Positions 28,864 through 38,514 of a DNA stretch of 64,000 bases are shown one piece after another. This DNA comes from Nitzschia sp. DOCU1. Lineage: Eukaryota > Bacillariophyta > Bacillariophyceae > Bacillariales > Bacillariaceae. The position numbers and the translations under genes were made by a program. Numbering within the stretch: position 1 is the first letter of the stretch; each line of letters starts with the position of its first letter. Location of the stretch: NCBI GenBank assembly GCA_951394045.1, contig OX595997.1, forward strand, positions 1,426,001-1,490,000, in the 5' to 3' direction. Below the pieces are notes generated by a model that had not been told where the DNA came from, made no database searches, and worked only from the letters and a program-made list of their open reading frames with translations.

Positions 28864-30030
28864 GCTCGAAAGGTTGACGAACAAAGGAGGATGTGGGGTT
28901 TTTGGATATCTTTTTTCGAGGTCCTCGAGAGGTCGCCCGGCGAGGTTCGCGTGGAGTCCACGGAAATGTCCTCCACCAATCATAGTGTTCGATTTCATTA
29001 GCGAGCCGTACCGAATCTTCGCCGCGATCTTCTTGGGTTGCCCATCTGCGATTGGAAACGATTCGCAAAGCGCAGGGATTCAGACAAGCTCACTTTTCTT
29101 GCCAATCACAAGAAACCACGCACGAGGCTCGTCTCATAATTTGCAAATCTTCTTGATACCTTTATTCTATTTTCTTTGATCTCTTTCAAGACATCTTTGC
29201 CATCAATCATCATGACATATTCCATCAAGACGTCCATCACCCTCTTGATCCTCGCTGTCGTCACTGTCCGAGTTCAAGGATTTTCTCTCCACATGGCTGC
29301 GCCCATTTCCAGCAGCAACCAGAGGTCCTCCAAGTCGTCATTAACCAAGCTTCAATATGCTCGAAGCAATGACTCAACTTCCACCATCACCATGGACCCT
29401 CCCACGGTGACGACGACGAAACGACGTCAAAGCACCGACAAGAAGCAAATGGAGGATCCCATCATGTCCATTGCATTCCTAAATGATCCCTCAAGACGTT
29501 ACAAGAAGCGTCGACAACCACGGGTTATGGCCAAGGCTGCCACCAAGGTGCAAGCCATGGCAACGTTTGAGGAAGGTCAACGGGCCGCAGAACGAGCTAT
29601 CTTGTCGGTTTTGGAAGAACACAAGATTCAGGACGACTGCATTTTTCCGTAGTCACTCATAAACGAGAGGTTGTCCTCGCTTTGTCGACACTTGCGATAG
29701 CAACACATGCTATGCGTTTATCATTCTTTGGCGCCGATGATGCCATCTTTAAATGATATAATCTAGTCGAAACATGTAAACAATATTATCAATAGAAGTA
29801 CCTACTGCCAGCATCCAACAATTTTCCTATGTTACTATTTGTGGAAACAGGGACGTTCGATTCGTTTTCAAACCTGTCCGTCTTAGGAAACCAGCCTTGT
29901 TTTTGAGCATAGAGAAAGCGCCGAATTCCAATTTAGGCTTTTAGACGACGAAGAAATGAACATCTTTAACTGCCAAAATTCGGTTACCCGCGACCATTTT
30001 ATAGCTGGTCACTGGTGCCGCGGCAAGGCA
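28864..30030 (+). repeat. Tandem unit B (promoter, gene and 3' flank)
   Basis: Second gene-containing block, starting at the shared GCTCGAAAGGTTG word and ending near GGTGCCGCGGCAAG. It starts 2474 bp after unit A and 2643 bp before unit C. Confidence 0.75.
29212..29652 (+). CDS. Small basic probably plastid-targeted protein, copy B
   Basis: 146 residues from ATG 29212. The first ~85 residues are nearly identical to copy A, including the signal peptide and VQG-F plastid motif. It differs by an in-frame deletion of 10 residues in the basic region: copy A and C have PRALSEFDRERKAMAKAA, this copy has PRVMAKAA. The C-terminal helix and DDCIFP ending are kept. The preserved frame despite the deletion argues that this copy is still functional. 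The promoter block before the ATG is nearly identical to that of copies A and C, so the three genes are probably expressed together. Confidence 0.72.
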   Translation: MTYSIKTSITLLILAVVTVRVQGFSLHMAAPISSSNQRSSKSSLTKLQYARSNDSTSTITMDPPTVTTTKRRQSTDKKQMEDPIMSIAFLNDPSRRYKKRRQPRVMAKAATKVQAMATFEEGQRAAERAILSVLEEHKIQDDCIFP

Positions 30031-31506
30031 AAAGTCTCGTCTGTAGCAATCGCTAGGGCCAAGGCGAAGGAGTGAAGACTAGCACTACTGCGATACCTAT
30101 TGTAGATGAAGGCCAGCCATGAAATAGTACTAGAAATAGTATAATTTAGACTCGAGTTTTAAACGCTTTTTGTGACTTGGACAAGAATCCCCAGTGAAAA
30201 CGTCGCCCAAACAAAATTGTGAGGCGCTGACCCCACCCCAGCAGCAGGACGCCGTCATCCGACCAGACATTGCACGCCGTTTGAGCAGGAAGCTCTCATT
30301 GACTATCAACAAACTTGGAGGCAAAGGATGGCGAGTGGCCTTTGGTTTAAAGAGTGATGCTTAGTTGTTGTTCATCGTCGTCCGAAATAGATCATGACAG
30401 TTTAAAGGATATGGAACTTGGCGTCTGTCGTCTTCTTGCCATCTTCGATTTTTAATATACAAAAGATGGAACCAGTACCAGCCACGACATCGACAATCGG
30501 AATCCAAGCACTACACCATATTTTGGACATGGTGATTCAAAACAGTATCGATCATCGACCACAATAACAGTCCAAGGGTCGAAATTCACTCTGCAGCGCC
30601 CGTGGAATAAATACATCCCCAATGATGGCCCCATGTGAAATCCGAACTTTACCACAACCCATCAAAATCTTTTCAGCGAAATAACAAAGGATGGACCAAG
30701 CAGAGTAGAACAGACTTGCGTTGCTGTTTGCTTCGTACCCGCTCGTCCTACAACTTTTAACGTGGGGGCTCGGTTGCTTATTTCTTCGGTCTGTCACTTC
30801 CTGATCCTTTTGCCGGGTTCAGCGCTGACCAGATGTTCATAATCGTAACCCCATGATTGACTATTGTTGATGACACCCCATGACCAGCAATAACTCAATA
30901 CTTGTACCAGGTGCGCACTGCAGCAACCGATTCACCCCCCTGTGACGCTTCTGATGAATCTCCTCGGCCCACAGTACAAGGCAGCGTGGGTCGATGATTC
31001 GATTGTTATAATATTGACTGCTGGTTGTTGATTGTCGTCGGCTGAAAGTCTTTTGAATCGCAACAGTAAATATCCATTTTCCGTGTCCCGCCCCTGCTCA
31101 TTCTTTGCTTGGCGGCGTAATGTTGAATTGCGGGGATCCGACAGCCAATCCTCATGGCAACAGGAGGAATTCCTACTTCTTGTTTTTGCTGATAGAGCTG
31201 GCTGCTATTACTCTTGTAGATGCCGAAAGCAGGGGTCGAAGCAACGGTCGCCTTCCCACTGGCGATACCCCTTCTTATGCGAACAACCATCGCCAATGGA
31301 TGACATGTCGCTTTTGGAGAATGAAGAAGGAGCACACTGGTGGTGTTCTGATGAGTGTCAAGCAACGCCGAAAAAGAATTCTCTAGCAAGAAGAAGAACG
31401 TTGAGTTGCTTTAGCTCCTTCGCTTTCTTCTTGCGTAGGAGTTTCTTTTTGCCTCCATTTCACCAGAGAGGTCTCCTTTCACGTGAAAATAAGAACGCAG
31501 TCTTGT
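29653..31506. other. Long intergenic region between copies B and C
   Basis: Holds the 3' flank of copy B and, from about 30691 (GATGGACCAAGCA), the duplicated far-upstream block. The stretch 30100-30690 shows no supported gene. Confidence 0.5.
31297..31382 (+). pseudogene. Conserved coding-like relic in upstream block of copy C
   Basis: Counterpart of 28577-28660: MSLLENEEGAHWWCSDE then CQATPKKNS in the + frame open from 31032. The two versions share the pattern but the flanking frames differ by indels. Confidence 0.35.
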
Positions 31507-32780
31507 GCTCGAAAGGTTGACGAACGAATGACGATGGTTTGGATACCTTTTTGGGCGAGGCGAGGTCGCCCGGCGAGGTTCAAAGTGCCAATGACGATGT
31601 GTCGCACAAGAGGTCCACAGAATCGTCCTCCACCAATCAAAAAGATCAGCATGCATCGTGAGGTCCCGTTTGCAGTGAGGAATTCGGATTCTCAGAAGCC
31701 AGCGAACGAAAAGCCGATTTTCGGATATGCAAAGATTCCTAATTCGTCTGTGGATCTTCGCTCCCATCTCGTTGAGGTGCCCATCTGCGATCGGAAACGA
31801 TTCGCAAAGCGCAGGATTCAGACAAGCTCACTTTTCTTGCCAATCACAAGAAACCACGCACGAGGCTCGTCTCATATTTTGCAAATCTTCTTCTTGATAC
31901 CTTTATTCTATTTTCTTTGATCTCTTTCAAGACATCTTTGCCATCAACCATCATGACATATTCCATCAAGACATCCATCACCCTTTTGATCCTCGCTGTC
32001 GTCACTGTCCAAGTTCAAGGATTTTCTCTTCACATGGCTGCGCCCATTTCCAGCAGCAACCAGAGGTCCTCGTCCAAGAAATCGTCATTGACCAAGCTTC
32101 AATATGCTCGAAGCAATGACTCAAGTTCCACCATCACCATGGACCCTTCCACGGTGACGACGACGAAACGACGTCAAAACACCAACAAGAAGCAAATGGA
32201 AGATCCCATCATGGCCATTGCATTCCTCAATGATCCCTCAAGACGTTACAAGAAGCGTCGACGACCCCGAGCTCTGTCCGAGTTTGATCGCGAACGAAAG
32301 GCCATGGCCAAGGCCGCCCTCAAGGTGCAAGCCATGGCCGCGTTTGAAGAGGGTCAGCGGGCCGCAGAGCGAGCTATCTTGTCTGTTTTGGAAGAACACA
32401 AGATTCAGGATGACTGCATTTTCCCGTAGTCACTTAGGAGAGGACAGGTTGTCGATTGTTCGACATACACTATTATCATTCTCTGGCACCTACGATGCCA
32501 TTCTTAAGGATTCAATGGAATCTAAATATGTAAACCAGATTTTCAATAGCAATATCTACTACTGGCATCCACTTTTTCTTAGGATGTATTTTTGCAACGT
32601 TCCATTCGTATTCAGACCAGTCTTGAAATCAGCTTTGCTGGGTAAAAAGAGAAGCGTCGAATGTTAACTTGTTCTTCTTTCAATGACAGAAGAAATAAAA
32701 TTCGTTTGACCACCAACATTCGTTTACCCACGCCGGGTTTAGTGCTGGTAGTGGATGATGCCGCGGCAAGATGGGACGAG
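31507..32780 (+). repeat. Tandem unit C (promoter, gene and 3' flank)
   Basis: Third gene-containing block, more similar to unit A than to unit B in the 31510-31720 promoter region (shared AAGTGCCAATGA, GTGTCGCACAAGAG and GGAATTCGGATTCTCAGAAG). Confidence 0.75.
31953..32429 (+). CDS. Small basic probably plastid-targeted protein, copy C
   Basis: 158 residues from ATG 31953. Same architecture as copies A and B: signal peptide, VQG-F plastid motif, Ser/Thr-rich linker with two extra residues (RSSSKKSSL versus RSSKSSL), the full basic stretch including ALSEFDRERK, and the C-terminal helix ending DDCIFP. Most differences between the copies are conservative or silent, which suggests purifying selection. 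Confidence 0.75.
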   Translation: MTYSIKTSITLLILAVVTVQVQGFSLHMAAPISSSNQRSSSKKSSLTKLQYARSNDSSSTITMDPSTVTTTKRRQNTNKKQMEDPIMAIAFLNDPSRRYKKRRRPRALSEFDRERKAMAKAALKVQAMAAFEEGQRAAERAILSVLEEHKIQDDCIFP

Positions 32781-33137
32781 AACAGTCCCATGGCAGTCGT
32801 GAGTGTTGCGATCGATTCGACAACCTTCGTCACCGCAGCATTCGTTCACAGACTAGTCCTTCTGAAATCAGACTTGTTGTTGTTGGGTAGAAAGAGAAAG
32901 CGTCGAATGCTCTTAACTTTGTCTTCTTTCATTGACGAAGACATGTTGACCCGTCCAAATTGATAGGTACAGCGGCAAGGCGGGACGAGTGCGGTCCATG
33001 GGCAGTTGTGAACGTAGCTGCCATGTGAATGACGATTGGCATGAAACACCACTCTGGCCTCTCGGGGGCCGCAATGCGCTGCGTTGTAGTCTAGTGGGTT
33101 CAAACGCGTTTCTCTGTCAATACCATCGCTTGTTGTT
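32430..33137. other. 3' flank of copy C with a duplicated module
   Basis: A module around 32610-32780 (3' flank module also seen after copies A and B) is repeated in diverged form at about 32848-32990: both contain GAAATCAG-CTTG..GGGTA-AAAGAGAA...GCGTCGAATG and a CGGCAAG-GGGACGAG end. This leaves a fourth flank module without a gene copy. Confidence 0.5.
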
Positions 33138-34220
33138 CTAGCCCCCAGATCGATCCCAAACGGTAATGATCAAAGAATCCGTGCCAGAAAACGATAAACA
33201 CATTTCAAGATTGCCGACCTTTTCATTTGTGCCCTTGTTCCTATTCCTGGCCAGCTCGTGATGATCACGCTTGTCTCGTGGCTGCAGATACACAGAATGG
33301 TCTCTGGCCGAAATGAACCAAAAGCCACCGGTTGCCATGAGTAGTTGTGGTAACTTTGGCTTGTCTTGTCGTCCATGCCGCATCGACGAGTTTCGTCCAA
33401 AAGGTAAAACGACTACCGTCACTTGAAGATTGGAAGCAATCGCTTCAAAGTGTTTGCGCTTGACACGGTTCAGACGAATAAAGTCTTCAAAGGATTCCAT
33501 AGTATCATTGGACGTTGTTGTTGATGGATTATCCAAAAAGTAGTCCCGAACTTCACTCCAATCGGCTTCTTGTAGCACTTGTGTCGCATCCATACTGACG
33601 CGACGTTGACAATCTTCGTAGGTACGATGAAAAGGATTCCGATACTCTTCTTTGTCGTGTCTCAGAACAAAGCCTTGCCACAGTACGAGTGAATCGTCAT
33701 GGTTAGACCAATGCTCGCTATTAGCAATCTCCGTTGAAAGTTCAGCGTCAACACCATTATGATGCCGATGAGACAATCGCACAAAAATCGCATCGCATTC
33801 GGGTTGATATTCATGCAAGACTTGATTGTAGGATTCCAATGCCTGAAACTGAGGACAACCCTCGCAACGACATTCCCCCACCGTCCCTCGGGTCGCCCCC
33901 CGACTTTTTCTTCTTTCACTGGTCATGGGCGAGACGGATCCATAATTATAATGTTCGGCAGCAACTCGTTCCATGCTTCGAGCAAATGCGACAGCCCGAG
34001 CAAATTGGATCCCGCGACGTCGTGCGGCAAGTGGACTTGCCGCATTACGGCCTCGTTGTCGATCCAAGGCGACCCAATTTTTCAATAAAAGAGAAGACTT
34101 CCACAATTCTTTGGTGGAAGCTTCCAGAGATGCAAGATGTTCTTCCTTTAAAAAGCCCAGCAAGTGAAATGAAACGTCTGGATTTTGCAGCAGCTGGGGC
34201 AACGTCAAAGTCGTCGTCAT
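33138..34220 (-). CDS. Hypothetical protein, possible F-box-like N-terminus
   Basis: 360 residues from ATG 34220; further upstream the frame starts only with GTG. The first ~50 residues (LPQLLQNPDVSFHLLGFLKEEHLASLEASTKELWKSS) have the helical spacing of an F-box (LP...LL..L...DL..L...W), but the match is loose. The middle has a Cys cluster (GECRCEGCPQFQ) that could bind a metal. The C-terminal third (LQVTVVVLPFGRNSS, FWFISARDHSVYL) looks beta-rich. I do not recognise the family; similar open frames are common in diatom gene sets as unknown proteins. If the F-box is real, it would be a substrate adaptor of an SCF ubiquitin ligase. Confidence 0.55.
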   Translation of the reverse strand: MTTTLTLPQLLQNPDVSFHLLGFLKEEHLASLEASTKELWKSSLLLKNWVALDRQRGRNAASPLAARRRGIQFARAVAFARSMERVAAEHYNYGSVSPMTSERRKSRGATRGTVGECRCEGCPQFQALESYNQVLHEYQPECDAIFVRLSHRHHNGVDAELSTEIANSEHWSNHDDSLVLWQGFVLRHDKEEYRNPFHRTYEDCQRRVSMDATQVLQEADWSEVRDYFLDNPSTTTSNDTMESFEDFIRLNRVKRKHFEAIASNLQVTVVVLPFGRNSSMRHGRQDKPKLPQLLMATGGFWFISARDHSVYLQPRDKRDHHELARNRNKGTNEKVGNLEMCLSFSGTDSLIITVWDRSGG

Positions 34221-35007
34221 CGTTGCAGATTTTTGACTGTAGGAAGGAATCACGCAATTTTATAAAGAAGACGAGTACATGAATTCCAGTCGCATATCAT
34301 TGGGACTTGCGCGCTCAATACTACTGTACTAATCAATGTAGAGTTGCATCTCTCGGTAGACAAGAGACGAGTTGTGGGAAAGTCACAATGGAGCTATGCT
34401 GGGTGATGCTGTTTCGTCATCGTGGAATTCTCGGCGTCCAAAATCGAAATTCTCAATCTCCGTCCTTCCTTTGTCCGTCACCATCCAACGCGCGCCCGCC
34501 CGTTTGTCGTGCGTCCGCTATCCGCTAACATTCATATCTACCAACTCAAAGTGAACAATGACTCGGGCTGCAACGATGAGCACAAGGTAGTAGTTACACT
34601 TCAAGGCGGCTGCTATGCTGCATGAGCTTTCTACACGTAGGAGTACTACTAGTACTACCGGTAGTTCAGCACAAGGAGCTACCATCGTAACTGAATCAGC
34701 ATGTTGTGTTACATGCATGAGCACTTTGTTTCTCGTCAAGTAGGCTTTAGATGCAAGGTGCCTTGTCGAACGAAAGAGGTTGGACCGCTCCGTTGTAGCG
34801 ATGTTAGTTGTTCCAAGTCTTGTTGTTGTAGCGTCAACGTCCACTGTAGTCCTACCAAAATCGTTGCAAAAATTTGTATCTCGTTCTCTTCGTGTCCTGG
34901 CTTCCGCGCCTGTCCCGTAGTAGCAAAATTGTCGATTGCTGAGGTACTCTGGAGGGCATGGGCGGATTCGGACGGTTTCAAGCGCCGTATTGGGAGAGTA
35001 AAATAAT
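34221..35007. other. Intergenic region
   Basis: Contains the palindrome TACCGGTA (34656-34663) inside a run of CTACTAGTAC-like words. A minus-strand open frame (34518-35069) overlaps the 3' end of the sulfotransferase gene and has no domain; it is not called. Confidence 0.4.
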
Positions 35008-36453
35008 TCAAGAGGTAGGGTTATTCTTGACGAGAGCTTGATATTGGAGTTCATGAAGCGCAACAGCAAAATCGGTCACTTGCTGTTCGTACGAGACAAA
35101 CTTTAGTAGCTTCTGGTAACTCTCGGGTTGCTCTTGCTGCAAATGATTCAAAATCGCACCAGTAGAAATCGGCGAGACATTGCGACGTTTGGAGGATTCA
35201 GACGTCGTCGTCGTCGAGTATGCCTGGAATAGGCTAGTGGCCTGTCCTTGGGCGTCCAGCAAATGTTGGAGAAGTTGCATGGATTGCGTCATATTTTCCA
35301 CAATTCCAATAGTTACGTTGTTGTCAATCAAATTTCGAGCCATGACTTGTACTTGATATTGTCGACTCCATTGTTCCAAACTCGCCTGATTCTGTTGTGT
35401 CGGAGTTAGCAAGTACGTTGCGTATTTCGAATGATACCGTCCCACTCGAGACGAGTACTTGACTTCATTGGTAATGTCCTTCAAGACAGCTTGTAGAGTG
35501 ACATTCCAATGCTTGTGTTCTACCGTTTTGACATAGAGCTTACCAGAGACATACTTTGCGGCCGCGTTTCGAAAAAAGATAACGTTACGAACATTTGTCG
35601 ACGGTAGTATTGCAGCAGCAGTCCCATTCTTCTTGTGCATGCTGCCTTTATTGTTTGGTTGCAAATGATCCAAGAGGCCTAGCCGAAAGTGTCCACCCAA
35701 GATATCGTAGTTTTGATTTAGTTTGGAAGCTTGTACGGAACGATGATGAAAGCTTTGGTACTTTCCTTGTCGATCTCGATGATTCTCGAGTTGGCAGGGA
35801 TGCCACGATGACGACGCCGAATCGACGAGTTTCCTCACGTCCACATTGGTACATTTTGTCAGAGTCGCATAACTATGCCCCACACACTTTCCCGCATAGT
35901 CCAAAAAGAATTGCCGAATAGTTGACCCTGCCGTTTTAAAGACGTGAACAAACGCAAGTTTGGTGTTTTTCAACGATGGGTTCTTAGTTTTGCAGGACCA
36001 GATGGGTTGAATGGCTTGTAGAACCGACGATTCGACTCGGGCTTGGTAGTCGGGAGGAAGAAGTTTGAGTACTATTGATTGAGAATGATTGAATGATGGA
36101 CTGTTGGATGCATTGCTCGTCGGACTAGCTTTGGCATCACCCCGAGTTGCCATGGAGGGCTTGACTCTGTGGGGCATTTCGAAATCATTCTTCTTCACGG
36201 TAAATTTAGTTCCTGTAGTTGCAACATTCTTTACAATGGAAACAGCAACTATGCTGCTATCAGTATGCGAAGCGTTGATTGACAGTGGCAGACTTGCAAT
36301 GATCGATTCCATAGAATTGCTCGTGTCTTCTCGATGCAGTTGCGTAGACGTCGTGATCTGCAGCAACAGTATTGACAGGACGATCTGCAGCAACAGTATT
36401 GACAGGACACATGCCGCCAACAGGGCCCTGAAAATCCAATGTCTAATCTTCAT
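35008..36453 (-). CDS. Golgi-type sulfotransferase
   Basis: 481 residues from ATG 36453; the frame upstream starts with TTG and includes a Glu run from a microsatellite, so the ATG is preferred. A signal anchor (ALLAACVLSILLLQ...) sits at residues ~9-33 and contains a perfect 9-residue duplication (VLSILLLQI twice). The catalytic domain shows LAFVHVFKTAGSTIRQFF, the P-loop-like 5'-phosphosulfate site of HS2ST/Gal3ST/chondroitin sulfotransferases, and NVIFFRNAAAKYVSGKLY, the 3'-phosphate site (RxxxxxxxS). Type II topology places it in the Golgi lumen, using PAPS to sulfate glycans. Cell-wall and extracellular polysaccharides of diatoms are heavily sulfated, a plausible context. Acceptor unknown. 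Confidence 0.82.
   Translation of the reverse strand: MKIRHWIFRALLAACVLSILLLQIVLSILLLQITTSTQLHREDTSNSMESIIASLPLSINASHTDSSIVAVSIVKNVATTGTKFTVKKNDFEMPHRVKPSMATRGDAKASPTSNASNSPSFNHSQSIVLKLLPPDYQARVESSVLQAIQPIWSCKTKNPSLKNTKLAFVHVFKTAGSTIRQFFLDYAGKCVGHSYATLTKCTNVDVRKLVDSASSSWHPCQLENHRDRQGKYQSFHHRSVQASKLNQNYDILGGHFRLGLLDHLQPNNKGSMHKKNGTAAAILPSTNVRNVIFFRNAAAKYVSGKLYVKTVEHKHWNVTLQAVLKDITNEVKYSSRVGRYHSKYATYLLTPTQQNQASLEQWSRQYQVQVMARNLIDNNVTIGIVENMTQSMQLLQHLLDAQGQATSLFQAYSTTTTSESSKRRNVSPISTGAILNHLQQEQPESYQKLLKFVSYEQQVTDFAVALHELQYQALVKNNPTS
36355..36408 (-). repeat. Perfect 27-bp tandem duplication in signal-anchor codons
   Basis: Copies at 36355-36381 and 36382-36408 are identical and in frame. They add nine hydrophobic residues to the transmembrane anchor of the sulfotransferase. 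Confidence 0.95.
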
Positions 36454-37015
36454 TCTGATGACATACTCTTCTTCTTCTTCTTCTTCTTCTTTTTCATGAT
36501 TGTACGTTTGATGGCAGGAGGGGTGCTGATGGGGAGTGTGACGATTAAAGAGAAGGAGAGCGGAACGAATGTGAAATCCATGAATGGCGAGAGAGTCCAA
36601 AAATTGAAACTCAACGGGGGGAGCTTGCCCGACTTTTTTGTTCGCAGCTATCTCGTACGAGGAACGAGAAATGCGATCGCCAGCTGCTTGCCTTGTGCGT
36701 CGCTGTTACGGTCACAAGCGGATGTAGAACCACGACCACATCAATTCTACGAGAATTCAAATTATCGAAATGACTTGACGCTTGGATAGGCGCGACTGTA
36801 ATGGTAGTTGTAGCTACTTGCGTAACTACTAGCTAGTGTGATTCCTTATAGTAATACAGCTTTCTGTTGCTGTCTTTGACCTTGCTCATGTTCTACCTAC
36901 TGTAGTGGAATGATGACTGCAACTAGTAGACTCGTTGAAATGTCAGCCTTTTTGCTATTTAGTCATGATTTGCGTCTCTTGACCCGGTACCATACCTTTA
37001 ATTTTGAAAGAATAA
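36454..37015. promoter_or_regulatory. Upstream region with CTT/GAA microsatellite
   Basis: A (CTT)n run at about 36468-36490 lies just before the sulfotransferase ATG (GAA on the transcribed strand), probably in its 5' UTR. The rest shows CTAG-rich words but no gene. Confidence 0.5.
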
Positions 37016-38167
37016 TCATCCTTCCACTGCCAATGGAGCTAGCAATTCCCATAGTTGCTCAAACGTCATGACTAACCCCCCGGCTTGGACGATGCGTTGT
37101 CGAAGGAAAATGTCGTCAGTGACAACAATTGTCGTGTTGCGGCTTGTAGTAGTAGTAGGCACTTGTGCATCTCGACTAGTACTAATACAGTCACCACCAT
37201 TCGGAAATCCCACCTGCTGAACCACGGTGTCAGTCAATAGGTGATGAATTTTCCTCAAGTCCCTAGCATCCCGCAAAACATGTCTAGGGCCGGCAAACCC
37301 AAACAAACAATAGACCGATTCTGGCCGTAAGAGACCCAAACGTGTGACGACTTGACGAGATTTCCCAGGCCCACTGGAATTTCGATGAAATACAAGGGCA
37401 CCATCACCCACTATACTGTACTCGCCCATACAAAGCTTGTCACATGTATCTTGTGTATCCAAGTATTGTCTGTGGTGATTGTAGCGGTTTGGGTCTGCAT
37501 TGTTGTATTGTCGGTCGTGGACTTTTTGGACAATGACATTGTCGGCTTCATCGTGGATTGGAGTGACTTGGATAGCCACAGAGTCCGTCAGTTGCAATGT
37601 TTGACCTACCAGACCATATTTGGCGTACTTGTCGACCCCCAGGCCATCAAAGTAAATTTCGGCCTGACTGAACCATTTCTTTGCAGTAGTTACCAAGCGA
37701 TCGAGAGCTGGGACCATGTGGATGCGATCTTGCCGGTTTTCCCCATTGACTACCCGCAATAAGGAAACACTTTGTGCTATTGCACTTGGATCATTTTGGA
37801 GCGCCATGATATCACGGCTGAGTCGGATCGGACCATTGCAACCATCGACAATCAGTAGCACCTTGTCGTTGTCATTTTTCTTCTTGACGACGAGGACTCG
37901 ACGATGCCCAGAAGCAAAATCTTTCCAGTGAAACAGCAGTGTAACAGCAATCAACACCACGGTAGGCCAAAGGAAACTGCTAGTAACAGCAGCAACGGCA
38001 TAGTCCCACCGTGGAAAGCTACTGGGCAACCAAGGCATTGCTTGCGCCGACCATTGTTGTACTAAAGCTATTTGAAACAAGCTCGTCGGAGGGAAATGAA
38101 ACGAGATGAGCCAAAAGCTACTGTAGGATCGAGCGAGTGAGAGAGCCAGCGAGAGCGAGGCTGGCAT
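37016..38167 (-). CDS. Membrane-anchored NYN/PIN-like (YacP-type) nuclease-like protein
   Basis: 383 residues from ATG 38167. A membrane helix (AVTSSFLWPTVVLIAVTLLFH, ~60-80) precedes a domain beginning VLLIVDGCNGPIRL, the VDGYN motif of YacP/NYN PIN-like nucleases. Other acidic positions fit: IYFDGLG, HDEADNVIVQKV (the family's TADxxI) and TIVVTDDIFLRQRIVQAGG (the VVTSDxxLxxxAxxxGA motif), followed by a closing FEQLWELL. The Asp residues expected to hold metal are present (D108, the DE-A-D cluster, and the DD). PIN/NYN proteins cleave RNA. A membrane-tethered version with a ~130-residue insertion in the middle is not a form I know. It could also be a non-catalytic PIN-like protein. Confidence 0.62.
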   Translation of the reverse strand: MPASLSLALSLARSYSSFWLISFHFPPTSLFQIALVQQWSAQAMPWLPSSFPRWDYAVAAVTSSFLWPTVVLIAVTLLFHWKDFASGHRRVLVVKKKNDNDKVLLIVDGCNGPIRLSRDIMALQNDPSAIAQSVSLLRVVNGENRQDRIHMVPALDRLVTTAKKWFSQAEIYFDGLGVDKYAKYGLVGQTLQLTDSVAIQVTPIHDEADNVIVQKVHDRQYNNADPNRYNHHRQYLDTQDTCDKLCMGEYSIVGDGALVFHRNSSGPGKSRQVVTRLGLLRPESVYCLFGFAGPRHVLRDARDLRKIHHLLTDTVVQQVGFPNGGDCISTSRDAQVPTTTTSRNTTIVVTDDIFLRQRIVQAGGLVMTFEQLWELLAPLAVEG

Positions 38168-38514
38168 TATCGACTAGCTCGACCACGTAGTCGGCTGACG
38201 CGGACCACCAACCTTTTTGAGTTGCCGATTACGATGCTGTCGTAGCAACAGAGCTAGTTTAAGAGTAGTAGGCCGTCGTTGACTAGCTAGTAGGAAACGA
38301 ATAGGAACACACAAAGTTGCAAATGCATAGTATGAAAACGTCTATCTTCTATGTAGCAACAAGAACCATCATTGGAAAAGAATCGGGACGAAGCGCGCAC
38401 TGGAATGCCGTCATGGCCCACGGCAACAAAGGGGACCTGCAATTCCACTGAACTACTTGTAGTAGTAACAAGAGCTTCAAAAATGTCCTTTCTAGAGTGG
38501 ACGGTAGATCATCA
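38168..38514. promoter_or_regulatory. Intergenic region
   Basis: Upstream of the NYN gene and downstream of the next minus-strand gene; CTAGCTAG-type words around 38170-38290. No gene seen. Confidence 0.4.

Noticed and set aside
26390..33000. The repeat cluster as a CRISPR array or LTR retroelement
   Set aside because: Units are 2.4-2.7 kb with full genes, there are no short regularly spaced repeats, and no reverse transcriptase, integrase or LTR pair was seen.
34518..35069. 183-codon minus-strand frame overlapping the sulfotransferase 3' end
   Set aside because: Overlaps a well-supported gene in another frame and has no recognisable domain.
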